From NCBI RefSeq assembly GCF_902712855.1, contig NZ_LR743507.1, positions 4,636,001 to 4,700,000 of the forward strand: DNA of 64,000 nt, written 5' to 3'. Shown here piece after piece: positions 1 to 7,536 of this stretch (the first letter of the stretch is position 1; the number at the start of each line of letters is the position of its first letter). The notes beneath the pieces were generated by a model that did no database searches, had not been told where the DNA came from, and worked only from the letters and a program-made list of their open reading frames with translations. This DNA is from Variovorax paradoxus. Lineage in GTDB: Bacteria > Pseudomonadota > Gammaproteobacteria > Burkholderiales > Burkholderiaceae_C. The translations under genes were made by a program, and so were the position numbers.

Positions 1-2
1 CG

Positions 3-104
3 GAGGTCACGCTGATCATGAGCGTCGTGGCCGGCAAGGAAGCCATCATCGGCCAGGTCCTGTACTTCGCGAAGCAGGCAGCGCTCGCGCTGCAGCACGC
101 CTGA
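3..104 (+). CDS. C-terminal end of an unknown protein (truncated by window start)
   Basis: An open frame enters from the window edge and stops with TGA at 102-104, giving 33 residues that end in GQVLYFAKQAALALQHA. The fragment alternates hydrophobic and charged residues like a folded domain end, but no family can be named. It precedes the roadblock gene on the same strand with about 100 bp between them, so they may share a transcript. Confidence 0.55.
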   Translation, partial: EVTLIMSVVAGKEAIIGQVLYFAKQAALALQHA

Positions 105-207
105 GGCCGCCATCCGGCAGCGCCGCACCCGCTCGACACCGGCAGCCGCTCGTCTCTTCGCCCGGGCGGCTGCAGACTCCAAGGGCGAGGCACTACGAAA
201 GATCTCG

Positions 208-567
208 ATGGCAAATATCAAGCAATCCATGGACGACCTGATGACCTGCGACGGTGCGTTGTGCGCGGCGCTGGTGGATTCGAGCAGCGGCATGATCCTG
301 GGCCAGATCGGGTCGGGCGTCGACCTCGAAGTGGCGGCCGCCGGCAACACCGAGGTCGTGCGCGCCAAGCTGCGCACCATGCGCGACCTGGGGCTGAACG
401 ACGTCATCGAGGACATCCTCATCACGCTCGGCAGGCAGTACCACATCATCCGGCCGATGCAGAAGAAGGAAGGCCTGTTCGTCTACCTGGTGCTCGACAA
501 GGCCAAGTCGAACCTCGCGTTGGCACGCCGCAAGGCGCTGGACGTCGAGCAGAACATGACGCTCTGA
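208..567 (+). CDS. Roadblock/LC7 domain protein (MglB-like)
   Basis: The 119-residue product is a single small domain. Its N-terminal part (MDDLMTCDGALCAALVDSSSG) and the following alternating strands and helix resemble the roadblock/LC7 fold of MglB-type proteins, which bind or regulate small Ras-like GTPases as homodimers. No GTPase partner lies within the window, so its target is unknown. There is no signal peptide or membrane segment. The start is the ATG at 208, with only a weak purine-rich stretch (GAAAG) upstream. Family assignment is by sequence style and is moderately sure. Confidence 0.7.
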   Translation: MANIKQSMDDLMTCDGALCAALVDSSSGMILGQIGSGVDLEVAAAGNTEVVRAKLRTMRDLGLNDVIEDILITLGRQYHIIRPMQKKEGLFVYLVLDKAKSNLALARRKALDVEQNMTL

Positions 568-715
568 GCGCCGACGCGCCGATGCGCGGGAGGGCGACAG
601 GCGTAGAGCCGGTCGCGCGTCGCAATGTTCGTGCAATGCGGATTCATAGCATCGCAGGTCCGTGGCGGGCGCCCTGTGGTCGCCCGCCCTTCGGCACCCG
701 ACCCTGCGCACCCTG

Positions 716-2017
716 ATGACACTCGATCCCGCAAGGCTGCCCCGCTATTCGACTGCAGGCGGCTCGTTGAATTCCTTGAACACCATTGCGCACGTTGCGA
801 TCGCGTCGCCAGCGCCCGCCGCACGGCGCCTTGAACTGCTCGACGCGTTGCGTGGTTTCGCACTGCTCGGCGTACTGCTGGTCAACCTGCGCAGCTTCTC
901 CCTGTACGAGTTCATTTCTCCGTCGCAGCGCGACGCGCTGCCCACCGCGGCTTGGGACCGCGTGATCGCGCTGGCAATGGAACTGCTGGTCGACGCAAAG
1001 TCGATCACCCTCTTCACCCTGCTCTTCGGGGCCGGCTTCGCTATGCAACTGAATCGGCGCGACGCGACTTTCGGTTCACGCACTCATGTCATGCGCCTGC
1101 ACGCCCGACGCATGCTGGTGCTGCTCGCGATCGGCCTGGTGCACGCCTATCTCTTCTGGTGGGGCGACACCCTGCGCTGCTACGCGTTGCTCGGCCTGAT
1201 GCTGCTGGCGTTCACGAAGCTGTCGCCGCGCACGCTGGCCGTGCTTGGCATCGGCACTGCCGTGGTGCTCCCGGTGCTGCTTCAGCCGTGGCTGCCGGGG
1301 CTGCTGCCCACGCAGGCTACCCGGATGCAAGCCTCTGCAGCGGCATGGAGCGCCTTCGTCAGCGGCGACTGGGCGACGATGCTGCAAGGCAATCTGGCGC
1401 GCGACAGGCACATGCGCGTCGCCGTGTGGTCGCTGCCGCTGCTCGTGCTCGGTGGGCTGCTGATCGGCATGGCGATCGGGCGCGCCGGAGTGCTGCAGGA
1501 ATCGATCGTGCATCGGCGCTTCTGGATTCGGATGCTGCGCGCGAGCGTCGGCACGGGCGTGGCCGCTGCCGTGCTGCTCGTGCTCCGGGACCACAACGGC
1601 ACCGGCGCGGTGGCCGAATGGCTGCGCGAAGGTGCAGGCGTGCCGCTGGCCCGACTGCTGCAGGAGGCGGCGCCGCTGGCGCAAGGCCTGTTCTACATGT
1701 CGGCCTTCGTGCTGCTGTTCCAGCAAGCCGCCTGGCGCCATTGGCTGCGCAGGTTGGCGCCCATGGGCCGCATGGCACTCACCAACTACATCGCACAGAC
1801 ACTCTTCGGACTCGGCCTGTTCTATGGCGTCGGCCTGGGCCTCGGGCCGCAGTTCGGACTTGTCGGCGTCTTGCTGTTCGGAGTCGCGATGTTCGTGCTG
1901 CAGGCGCTGTTCAGCTGCTGGTGGCTGGGGCGCTTTCGCTTCGGGCCAGCAGAGTGGGTATGGCGCAGCCTGGCTTACGGCAAGGCGCAGCCGATGCGCC
2001 TGGTGTCGGTCGCTTGA
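716..2017 (+). CDS. DUF418 (YeiB-type) polytopic membrane protein
   Basis: The product (433 residues from the ATG at 716) begins with a short tail, then has the family hallmark RRLELLDALRGFALLGVLL at about residues 41-59. About ten hydrophobic segments follow, and the C-terminal third (MALTNYIAQT, then aromatic-rich helices) is typical of DUF418. This family is related to acyltransferase-3-like membrane proteins, and its substrate is unknown. An upstream ATG at 662 is in frame, but it would add a proline/arginine-rich leader unlike the family, so 716 is preferred. Confidence 0.85.
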   Translation: MTLDPARLPRYSTAGGSLNSLNTIAHVAIASPAPAARRLELLDALRGFALLGVLLVNLRSFSLYEFISPSQRDALPTAAWDRVIALAMELLVDAKSITLFTLLFGAGFAMQLNRRDATFGSRTHVMRLHARRMLVLLAIGLVHAYLFWWGDTLRCYALLGLMLLAFTKLSPRTLAVLGIGTAVVLPVLLQPWLPGLLPTQATRMQASAAAWSAFVSGDWATMLQGNLARDRHMRVAVWSLPLLVLGGLLIGMAIGRAGVLQESIVHRRFWIRMLRASVGTGVAAAVLLVLRDHNGTGAVAEWLREGAGVPLARLLQEAAPLAQGLFYMSAFVLLFQQAAWRHWLRRLAPMGRMALTNYIAQTLFGLGLFYGVGLGLGPQFGLVGVLLFGVAMFVLQALFSCWWLGRFRFGPAEWVWRSLAYGKAQPMRLVSVA

Positions 2018-2401
2018 GGCGACCGCGCACTCGACGACATCGGGGAAGCGCAGGGAAAGGTGTGGGCCGTGTGGCACGACGGGTGCTGACATCGTCCTCT
2101 CATCGCCGCGGAACGCCTGACAGCGCTGCTGGTCGGGGTGAAGTTGTCGCTGCGCTTGTTCAGGGAGTCGCTTGTCGCCGCGCTTCGTTGACGCTCGCGT
2201 CGTTGCCTACCAAGGACTCTGGAGCCTCATCACACAAGGCGCCCCCGGGGCGCGGGTGACCCGATGCGTCTTCATGGCCTTAGCAGCAAACAGACCTACA
2301 CACATCGTCGCGGCCCGATGACCCGGCATCGCCGCAGGCCGTGTAAGCTGGGCACCGAGCGATATTCCAGCACCCCGACCATCGAACCCCGAGGAACGCC
2401 T
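2018..2401. other. Intergenic region without a recognisable gene
   Basis: These 384 bases lie between the DUF418 gene and a small hypothetical gene. No frame here has convincing coding character. The stretch ends in the GAGGAA ribosome-binding site of the gene at 2402. I see no strong hairpin or repeat. Confidence 0.5.
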
Positions 2402-2611
2402 ATGCCAGCCAATGCGAAAGTGACCGGAGACGTCGAGTACAGAGCCGGCGACGGCCCCCTGATTCTTATCCCCAGAGGACCGATCGAGATCCAGCTTGCG
2501 CCCGACAGCGCCGTACTGAGCTGGGGTGACGGCGGCAGCGCACAGACGACGGCGATACCGATTGCCGAGTACCAGCGTTTTCTCAGCGAAGGCGTGATCG
2601 AACCCGATTGA
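2402..2611 (+). CDS. Small hypothetical protein, 69 aa
   Basis: This is a short acidic protein (MPANAKVTGDVEYRAGDGP...) with no membrane segment or signal peptide. The ATG at 2402 has GAGGAA nine bases upstream. A longer frame starting at 2264 would add an arginine-rich stretch with no ribosome-binding site and is not preferred. The family is not recognised. The gene ends just before a strong terminator hairpin. Confidence 0.65.
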   Translation: MPANAKVTGDVEYRAGDGPLILIPRGPIEIQLAPDSAVLSWGDGGSAQTTAIPIAEYQRFLSEGVIEPD

Positions 2612-2647
2612 GCTTGCCGGCTGCTGTGTCACGGCAGCTCCAAAGAA

Positions 2648-2669
2648 AAACGGCCCCGAGGGGCCGTTT
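2648..2669. terminator. Bidirectional intrinsic terminator
   Basis: The arms AAACGGCCCC and GGGGCCGTTT flank a 2-3 nt loop, with A-rich sequence on one side and T-rich on the other. The hairpin sits between the converging hypothetical gene (2402-2611) and hupA-like gene (3098-2727). Confidence 0.85.
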
Positions 2670-2726
2670 CTGCTTTGGTGCACGCGCGGCCGGCGAGGCC
2701 GCGGCACGTGTCGTCACTGTCAGCTA

Positions 2727-3098
2727 TTACTTCTTCTTGGCAGCCGCCTTCTTGGCGGGGGCGGCCTTCTTCGCTGCGGGCTTGGCTGCAACAGCCTTGC
2801 TGTCGGCCTTGCGCTTCGCAGCCTTGGGGTCCACAGCCGCCTTGAAGGCAGCGCCCGGCACGAACTTCGGCACTTTCTGTGCAGCGATCTTGATCTTGGT
2901 ACCAGCGCTGGGGTTAAAGCCCGAACGTGCGGCGCGAGCAACTTGCTTGAAGGTGCCGAAGCCGACGATCTGCACGGGGTCACCCTTCTTCACTGCAGCG
3001 ACGATCGAGCTGGTGACAGTCTCGAGGATGCGCGCGGCTTCTGCCTTGCTGAGGTTGTGAGCGGTGACGATTTTTTCGACGAGTTCGATGCGGTTCAA
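2727..3098 (-). CDS. HU-family DNA-binding protein with Lys/Ala-rich tail
   Basis: Residues 1-90 are a standard HU/IHF fold: MNRIELVEKIV start, the VQIVGFGTF turn, and the arm with the DNA-intercalating proline in GFNPSAGTKIKI. Residues 93-123 form a low-complexity K/A/P tail (PAAKKAAPAKKAAAKKK) that resembles histone H1 tails and is common in Burkholderiales HU proteins. The product is a nucleoid protein that binds DNA nonspecifically as a dimer. It is transcribed away from the prophage. The tail probably adds electrostatic DNA binding. Confidence 0.93.
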   Translation of the reverse strand: MNRIELVEKIVTAHNLSKAEAARILETVTSSIVAAVKKGDPVQIVGFGTFKQVARAARSGFNPSAGTKIKIAAQKVPKFVPGAAFKAAVDPKAAKRKADSKAVAAKPAAKKAAPAKKAAAKKK

Positions 3099-3742
3099 CT
3101 GAGTTTCCTGATAGGTTTGATTTCGCCATGTTGCCTATGGCGGCGCAGCACAAATACAAGCTGCAAGCGGCCCGGAGTGTATTCGACTGCGAGAGCCCGG
3201 ATGTAACGCGGTCGCTTCGCAGCTACAGCGAGATGCGCTCGAGTTGCATGCCAGGAAGTCTTTTGCGTTGGTTGCAGCTTTGCGCCGCAAGCTTTTTGGC
3301 GCGGCGCAAGTCGGTCCTCAACGTGCGACTTTCAACGGATGAAGTTCGATAGCAGTCAGAGATGGCGCTCGTCGAGGTCAGTCCAAGTGCCGCGGACGGT
3401 GCTATCCACGGCTGCTGCGCTCATTGGTTCAGCGCGGCGACCAGAACTTCGCAGGAAGTCGGATTTCACGTGTGCACGACAACAGGCGCCATGTCTATGC
3501 ACTCAAGGCCTCCTGACAAAAGCACCGAGTACCGCTCGATCTTTCCTGTCGTAAGCAACTTGACCCCCGGATGCAGGAACGGCTCTCGACGATGAGACCT
3601 TGCATGTCTTCATCGAACACCTATTTGCGAACTCACGACCTCAACGCTCGCACGCAAGCACGCGCAACTGCGAACAAATATCTGGGCGGGAAGAAAGAAA
3701 GGGGAAGAGTGTCCAAGCCAGAAAGGACTGAACCAGAAAGTG
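3099..3742. other. Long intergenic region between HU and the tRNA-Asp terminator
   Basis: About 640 bases with no convincing gene. Short open frames exist, for example 3571-3765, but they lack coding bias and ribosome-binding sites. The right part holds lower-GC sequence ending in the terminator that followed tRNA-Asp before phage integration. The HU promoter should lie at the left end, but I cannot single out its boxes. Confidence 0.5.
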
Positions 3743-3780
3743 AAAAGCCCTTGCAACTCGTTTGAGCTGCAAGGGCTTCT
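3743..3780 (-). terminator. Original terminator of the tRNA-Asp transcript, now displaced
   Basis: The arms AGCCCTTGCA (3746-3755) and TGCAAGGGCT (3768-3777) form a 10-bp stem with an inner CTC/GAG extension. A TTTT run follows on the minus strand. It abuts attL, so in the unoccupied chromosome it would directly follow the 3' end of tRNA-Asp. The prophage now separates it from the intact tRNA by about 46.8 kb. Confidence 0.8.
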
Positions 3781-3783
3781 GAC

Positions 3784-3833
3784 TGGCGGAGTGGACGGGA
3801 CTCGAACCCGCGACCCCCGGCGTGACAGGCCGG
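3784..3833 (-). repeat. attL: 50-bp 3' fragment of tRNA-Asp
   Basis: These 50 bases are identical to 50561-50610. They contain the anticodon loop, variable loop, T arm and CCA end of tRNA-Asp on the minus strand. The sequence beyond position 3833 does not continue the tRNA, so this copy is a non-functional remnant and marks the left crossover site. Confidence 0.95.
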
Positions 3834-3951
3834 AACCAGAAGCCAGCAAAGACGCGGGTTTCAGCTACTCTGCATATTCCAAAGCGCGAATCCGAGCCCC
3901 AGTGTTTATGCGGACCTCAGAGGTAGCATTCCAACAAAACAGGAGCCGAAA

Positions 3952-4284
3952 ATGGAAGTATCGAAGCTGGAAGGGGCGATGCTCGACTACTGGGTTGCAC
4001 GAGCCGAGGGAATGTCGCCCAGCCAAGAATCGCAGATGCGCTACATGCCGTCCACCGACTGGGCGGACGGCGGGAAGATCATCGAACGAGAAGGAATAGC
4101 GGTGACCCGAGGCGATGCGACCACTGTCTGGTTTGCAGGGTGGCAGGCATCGTCTGACGCCGGAGACGAAAACCTAGACGGGTTTCGCCGGGTCGCCGCC
4201 GAGTGCTGGCATAGCGGCTCGACGCCGCTGATTGCCGCCATGCGGGCTTTCGTAGACTCGAAGTTCGGGCCCAAGGTGGCCTAG
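3952..4284 (+). CDS. DUF2591 (NinX-like) phage protein
   Basis: The 110-residue protein has the features of the NinX/DUF2591 family: an N-terminal L-x-G-x-x-LDYWVARAEG motif, then YMPSTDWADGGKIIEREGI and a C-terminal helical part. The function of the family is unknown. It normally sits in nin regions but here lies alone next to attL. AGGAG precedes the ATG by eight bases. It reads rightward while all following structural genes read leftward, so it is a separate unit probably expressed in the lysogen. Confidence 0.85.
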   Translation: MEVSKLEGAMLDYWVARAEGMSPSQESQMRYMPSTDWADGGKIIEREGIAVTRGDATTVWFAGWQASSDAGDENLDGFRRVAAECWHSGSTPLIAAMRAFVDSKFGPKVA

Positions 4285-4369
4285 TATCTATTCACGAATC
4301 CATTCCTCCTGGCCTGCGCCAGAGGGAGAGAGCCGGAAAGTATCTATTCAAGGCGCGAGGAGCTGAAAG

Positions 4370-4385
4370 CTGTATATTCATACAG
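4370..4385 (+). promoter_or_regulatory. LexA (SOS) box CTGT-N8-ACAG
   Basis: CTGTATATTCATACAG is an inverted repeat with perfect 6-bp arms and fits the CTGT-N8-ACAG consensus of gamma- and betaproteobacterial LexA boxes. A TATATT hexamer inside it (4373-4378) could serve as a -10 element, so LexA binding would block it directly. It immediately precedes the gene at 4385. The assignment is sequence-based. Confidence 0.78.
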
Positions 4386-4780
4386 TGTTCTGCCATGTCC
4401 TCACCCTTCGATCACACGGCCAATGGCTGCCGCGCGTGCGCCTGATCGGGAAGGCCGGCGCCCCTGGCGTCCTCGAGTTCCGCAGGGCAGACCCGAACTA
4501 TTGGGGCCGGACGATGCAGGCCCGGCTGTTGCCGTTGGATGGCCCGGTGCGCGACATCCTGCTGCCCTTGCAGTACGCGCGACTGCTGACGGTCAAGGAG
4601 GGCGGCATCTTGATCTCGGGCTACGAGATCACCTCGCGCGGGGCGAAGAGCAAGTCGATCCGGACGCTGCAGACCTGGTGGTGTGTGGTCGACCCCGAAC
4701 CGGGCTATGCGGTGCTACAGCGCATGGAGGTGCGCAGCAGCACCGGTTTCGACGTGAACGATGACGACATGCCCGACTGA
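4385..4780 (+). CDS. Unknown protein under a LexA box, attL-proximal
   Basis: The product is up to 131 residues with no recognised domain. It contains LPRVRLIGKAGAPGVLEFRR, then PNYWGRTMQARLLPL, and ends with an acidic tail (FDVNDDDMPD). It has no membrane segment. The start is uncertain: GTG at 4385 overlaps the last base of the LexA box, which would give a nearly leaderless mRNA, and the frame is closed upstream at 4364. It converges on the acyltransferase gene. The LexA box makes it a DNA-damage-responsive prophage gene, comparable in logic (not in sequence) to the SOS-controlled accessory genes of other phages. Confidence 0.7.
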   Translation: MFCHVLTLRSHGQWLPRVRLIGKAGAPGVLEFRRADPNYWGRTMQARLLPLDGPVRDILLPLQYARLLTVKEGGILISGYEITSRGAKSKSIRTLQTWWCVVDPEPGYAVLQRMEVRSSTGFDVNDDDMPD

Positions 4781-4808
4781 GGCCGAGCCGCGTGGCGGGC
4801 TGCCATAG

Positions 4809-6320
4809 CTATTGGACGAGAATTTCCACTGTGTTGCTCTTCATAAAGCGGCCGATCTCGAACCACTCGACGGACAACTTCAGAACGCCTGGGTCTTTCA
4901 CCATGTCCGCCGGCACGAAAGCCGATATACCCATTTTCCCGGGCGAGCTTTCCAGCTTTCTGCCGTTGAGCACAACGTAAGCCGACGGGTCTACGGGCGC
5001 GTCGACCTCGATCCAGAGCGCCGACCGACCGTCGGGCTGCACATTGAACGTCGCGCCACGGGGCGTGGCAGTGGGCCCGTACCTGAAGATCGTGAAGGTG
5101 GGCGCATCGACGCGCGCCCGCTGGCGCGACTCGGCCAACTTCGACGCACCGAACGGCACCGCCACGCAAAGCAGGACTACCGCCAATGCGGCAACAGCAT
5201 GCCGCCGGGCCGGGCCTTTCCCCACTTGGTCGTCCCCTGCGAGCTTTCGGCCACTGCCGAATATCAGCCGCGGAGCGCGCAGCAATGGCCGCTCGATGAA
5301 GAACCAGCTCAGCGCGGCCAGCACTGTCACAACGGCCATGGCCACCACGAACAGGCCATAGGGGTTCAAGCTCGGGAAGCGCAATGCGAGCAGTTGTTGA
5401 ACTGGGAACCCGTACAGGAAGATCCCGTAAGAGAAGTCGTTCTGAACCTTCACCCGCGCGGCGAGCGAACGAAGACCGCCAACCCAGAGCACCAGGGCTC
5501 CGAAGAAGAAATGGAAGACGATGTGAGCACTCGGTGCGGGCACCAAGAAGATCGCCAGAAACAACAACGCCACATGCTTCAATCTCACTGCGACCACGTC
5601 GCGGAGCGCATACACGAAAACGCCCCCCAGGAAGTAGAAGACCGGCACGAAGCCGTCAGACATGGTGCTCAAGTGGTGGCCGAAAAGCGGGCGGTACAGC
5701 AGAAACAGAGCAAAGAGCATTGCAGCAGTCACCGCCGCTGCCACGCGTTTCTGCACGCTGATCAACCCCAGCAGACCGAACCCGAGGACCAAGATGTACA
5801 TCCGGATCTCGATGATCAGCGACCACAGCGAGCCGTTCATTCCCTGCACGTAGGGGCCGTCGCCGAAGACCGTGGGAATGTTCCACTGCACGTTTGTCAG
5901 CGACAGGTTGTTGAGCACATAGTCGTGCACTGGCTTGCTGGCAAAGTAGTTGCGCAGTGGGGCCGTGGTGCCGAGGGCACCAACAACGTATGCGGAGAAC
6001 ACAAGGCAGACGATCAGCGCAGGGAAGATGCGCGCGACGCGTTGAGTCACGAACTGCACTGGGTTCTCAGTGCGGCACCAGCTCTGCGCGATGAGAATGC
6101 CGCTGATGAGGAAGAAGGCATGCACGCCGAGATTGCCCGAGAGTTCCCGGAACGGAAAGGCAAGTGAGACGGGGTCTGCGAACCCCTGCCACGCGCGTGA
6201 GATCCAAAACGAATGGCCGAACACCACGGCAGCGGCGGCGATTAGTCGGATCAGGTTGAAATTGTTGTCGCTGCTCGCGATCATGTCCCCGAGAGTTCGC
6301 GGGCTTTGCGTGCTGGTCAA
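4809..6320 (-). CDS. Acyltransferase-3 family membrane protein (lysogenic conversion candidate)
   Basis: The 503-residue product begins with the acyltransferase-3 signature: NFNLIRLIAAAAVVFGHSFW with the catalytic-type His, then LGVHAFFLISGILIAQSW. About ten membrane helices follow to residue ~365, then a soluble C-terminal domain of about 120 residues. Such proteins O-acylate sugars of O-antigen or other glycans in the inner membrane. The start is TTG at 6320, strongly supported by GGAGGAAGG seven bases upstream; no ATG fits as well. Its place at the prophage end, outside the lytic functions, fits a serotype-converting gene that alters phage receptors. Confidence 0.88.
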   Translation of the reverse strand: MTSTQSPRTLGDMIASSDNNFNLIRLIAAAAVVFGHSFWISRAWQGFADPVSLAFPFRELSGNLGVHAFFLISGILIAQSWCRTENPVQFVTQRVARIFPALIVCLVFSAYVVGALGTTAPLRNYFASKPVHDYVLNNLSLTNVQWNIPTVFGDGPYVQGMNGSLWSLIIEIRMYILVLGFGLLGLISVQKRVAAAVTAAMLFALFLLYRPLFGHHLSTMSDGFVPVFYFLGGVFVYALRDVVAVRLKHVALLFLAIFLVPAPSAHIVFHFFFGALVLWVGGLRSLAARVKVQNDFSYGIFLYGFPVQQLLALRFPSLNPYGLFVVAMAVVTVLAALSWFFIERPLLRAPRLIFGSGRKLAGDDQVGKGPARRHAVAALAVVLLCVAVPFGASKLAESRQRARVDAPTFTIFRYGPTATPRGATFNVQPDGRSALWIEVDAPVDPSAYVVLNGRKLESSPGKMGISAFVPADMVKDPGVLKLSVEWFEIGRFMKSNTVEILVQ

Positions 6321-6398
6321 TGTCCTTCCTCCATGCCCATATTGGTGCGGGCTGGGAGGGAATCTAACAGCACGACGAGAAATGACCCGTGGCGGGTC

Positions 6399-6923
6399 TT
6401 ATGGACTCGTCACCGCGTCGGCGTGCCGCTCGCAGATGGTGCCGGCGGCCCCGCGTTCATCAGCGATTCGCGCCATCTCTCCCGCTCGAGCGTCAGCGCG
6501 GCCGAACAGGTCGGCAAGCAGATCGAGGGGGTCGGCGGCTGGCGGCCCTCCGGCGGCAGCGGCGGGCGCTGCGCTGGCTGCACGGACGGCGGCGCGATAG
6601 GCGGCGAGTTGCTGCTGCAGCTGGCGAGCAGCATCCCCAGCGCGATCAGCATCAACACGGGCAGCGGCAATCTGTTTTTGACCATCTTGAATCACTCCAT
6701 CGACGCGAGTGCGCCATGTATGTTCGAGGGTGCGCTGCGCGCGCTCGGCCAAGCGGCCGGACTCGGCCGCAGTGGCGCGGTATTCGGCCAGCTCAGTGCG
6801 CGCCGCGGCGGAGTCGCTGCGCTGCTCTGCGAGGCGCACGGTCTGCAGGCCCAGCAGCGCCAGCAGGCCGGCGACAGCGATCAACCGCCAATTTCCGACA
6901 GCCCAGGTCAGCGCTGCAGCCAT
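6399..6923 (-). CDS. Rz-like inner-membrane spanin (DUF2514)
   Basis: The 174-residue protein has an N-terminal membrane anchor (WRLIAVAGLLALLGLQTV). A long charged coiled-coil periplasmic region follows (AARTELAEYRATAAESGRLAERAQ...), then an A/P-rich end. This is the layout of Rz i-spanins. The ATG at 6923 is preceded by AAGGA. It ends the lysis operon and contains the Rz1 gene in another frame. Together with Rz1 it would fuse inner and outer membranes after peptidoglycan breakdown. Confidence 0.85.
   Translation of the reverse strand: MAAALTWAVGNWRLIAVAGLLALLGLQTVRLAEQRSDSAAARTELAEYRATAAESGRLAERAQRTLEHTWRTRVDGVIQDGQKQIAAARVDADRAGDAARQLQQQLAAYRAAVRAASAAPAAAAGGPPAADPLDLLADLFGRADARAGEMARIADERGAAGTICERHADAVTSP
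6410..6685 (-). CDS. Rz1-like outer-membrane spanin lipoprotein, nested in Rz
   Basis: A second frame entirely inside the Rz gene encodes 91 residues with a lipoprotein signal peptide (LPVLMLIALGMLLASC; lipobox L-A-S-C). A proline-rich stretch follows (PPIAPPSVQPAQRPPLPPEG), as in Rz1 proteins. Complete nesting of Rz1 within Rz in a shifted frame is known from lambda. The lipobox plus proline richness make this much more than a shadow frame. Confidence 0.85.
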   Translation of the reverse strand: MVKNRLPLPVLMLIALGMLLASCSSNSPPIAPPSVQPAQRPPLPPEGRQPPTPSICLPTCSAALTLERERWRESLMNAGPPAPSASGTPTR

Positions 6924-6981
6924 GGGCATTCCTTCGCGGTGTGGCCCTCTGCGCCGCAGTAGCAACACCAGCGGCCGGCGT

Positions 6982-7536
6982 TCATGCGAGCCCCAGCGCG
7001 GCGCGTGCGCCAGCGTAGAGCGCTTCCCGGTCTTCCATGCCGTTGAAGCCACCATTGATTCGGCGCACATACTCACGGAAGTTGCCCGAGTCGGCCACCG
7101 CATTGAGGCCTCGCATGTCGATGTAGTCGCAGGCTGAGAGCGCCGCCCACTGCGGGTCTGCCAGCTGCTCTGGGTGCTCCACGAAGTCGGGCACGATCGG
7201 GAAGCGGGCGCGCAGGCGATCCCGAGCCGCAGCATGGTTGGCCCGGCCCGTGGTCTGGATGAGGCCATGACCGCGGAAGCGCGAGCCATCACCGGCCTGG
7301 GTGTTGCCGAGATCCTTCCGGCCCTCGTAGCCCTTCTGCGCCGCCGTCGGCCCCCAGAGCTCGGTCGTGTACTGCAGCCGGGCGGACTCGTGCCCCACAT
7401 TCGCCAGAAACATCGCCTGGCGCAGCGGCGTGTCGATCATGTAGAAGGCCATGCCGGCCGACAGAAAGTCGGCGAAAATCTGGGCGCGGCCGAGTTGCGC
7501 GCCGGTGCAGCGCGCGAGTGTCTGTGCATCCATCAT
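6982..7536 (-). CDS. Endolysin, glycoside hydrolase family 19 type
   Basis: The 184-residue protein shows the GH19 lysozyme/chitinase core: MFLANVGHESARLQYTTE with the catalytic-type Glu, then GRKDLGN, and SRFRGHGLIQTTGRANH. It would cleave the glycan backbone of peptidoglycan. It has no signal peptide, so it depends on the upstream holin. Two adjacent ATG codons (7536, 7533) are possible starts. The gene overlaps the holin gene's end by 4 bp. Confidence 0.9.
   Translation of the reverse strand: MMDAQTLARCTGAQLGRAQIFADFLSAGMAFYMIDTPLRQAMFLANVGHESARLQYTTELWGPTAAQKGYEGRKDLGNTQAGDGSRFRGHGLIQTTGRANHAAARDRLRARFPIVPDFVEHPEQLADPQWAALSACDYIDMRGLNAVADSGNFREYVRRINGGFNGMEDREALYAGARAALGLA

Noticed and set aside
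952..2259. Long open frame (435 codons) inside the DUF418 gene
   Set aside because: It is an arginine/alanine-rich shadow frame caused by high GC and overlaps the well-supported membrane protein gene.
3571..3765. 64-codon frame before attL
   Set aside because: No ribosome-binding site, it runs through the tRNA terminator and shows no coding bias.
3784..3833. Apparent second tRNA-Asp at the left end
   Set aside because: Only the 3' 50 bases are present; without the 5' acceptor and D arm it is an attachment-site remnant.
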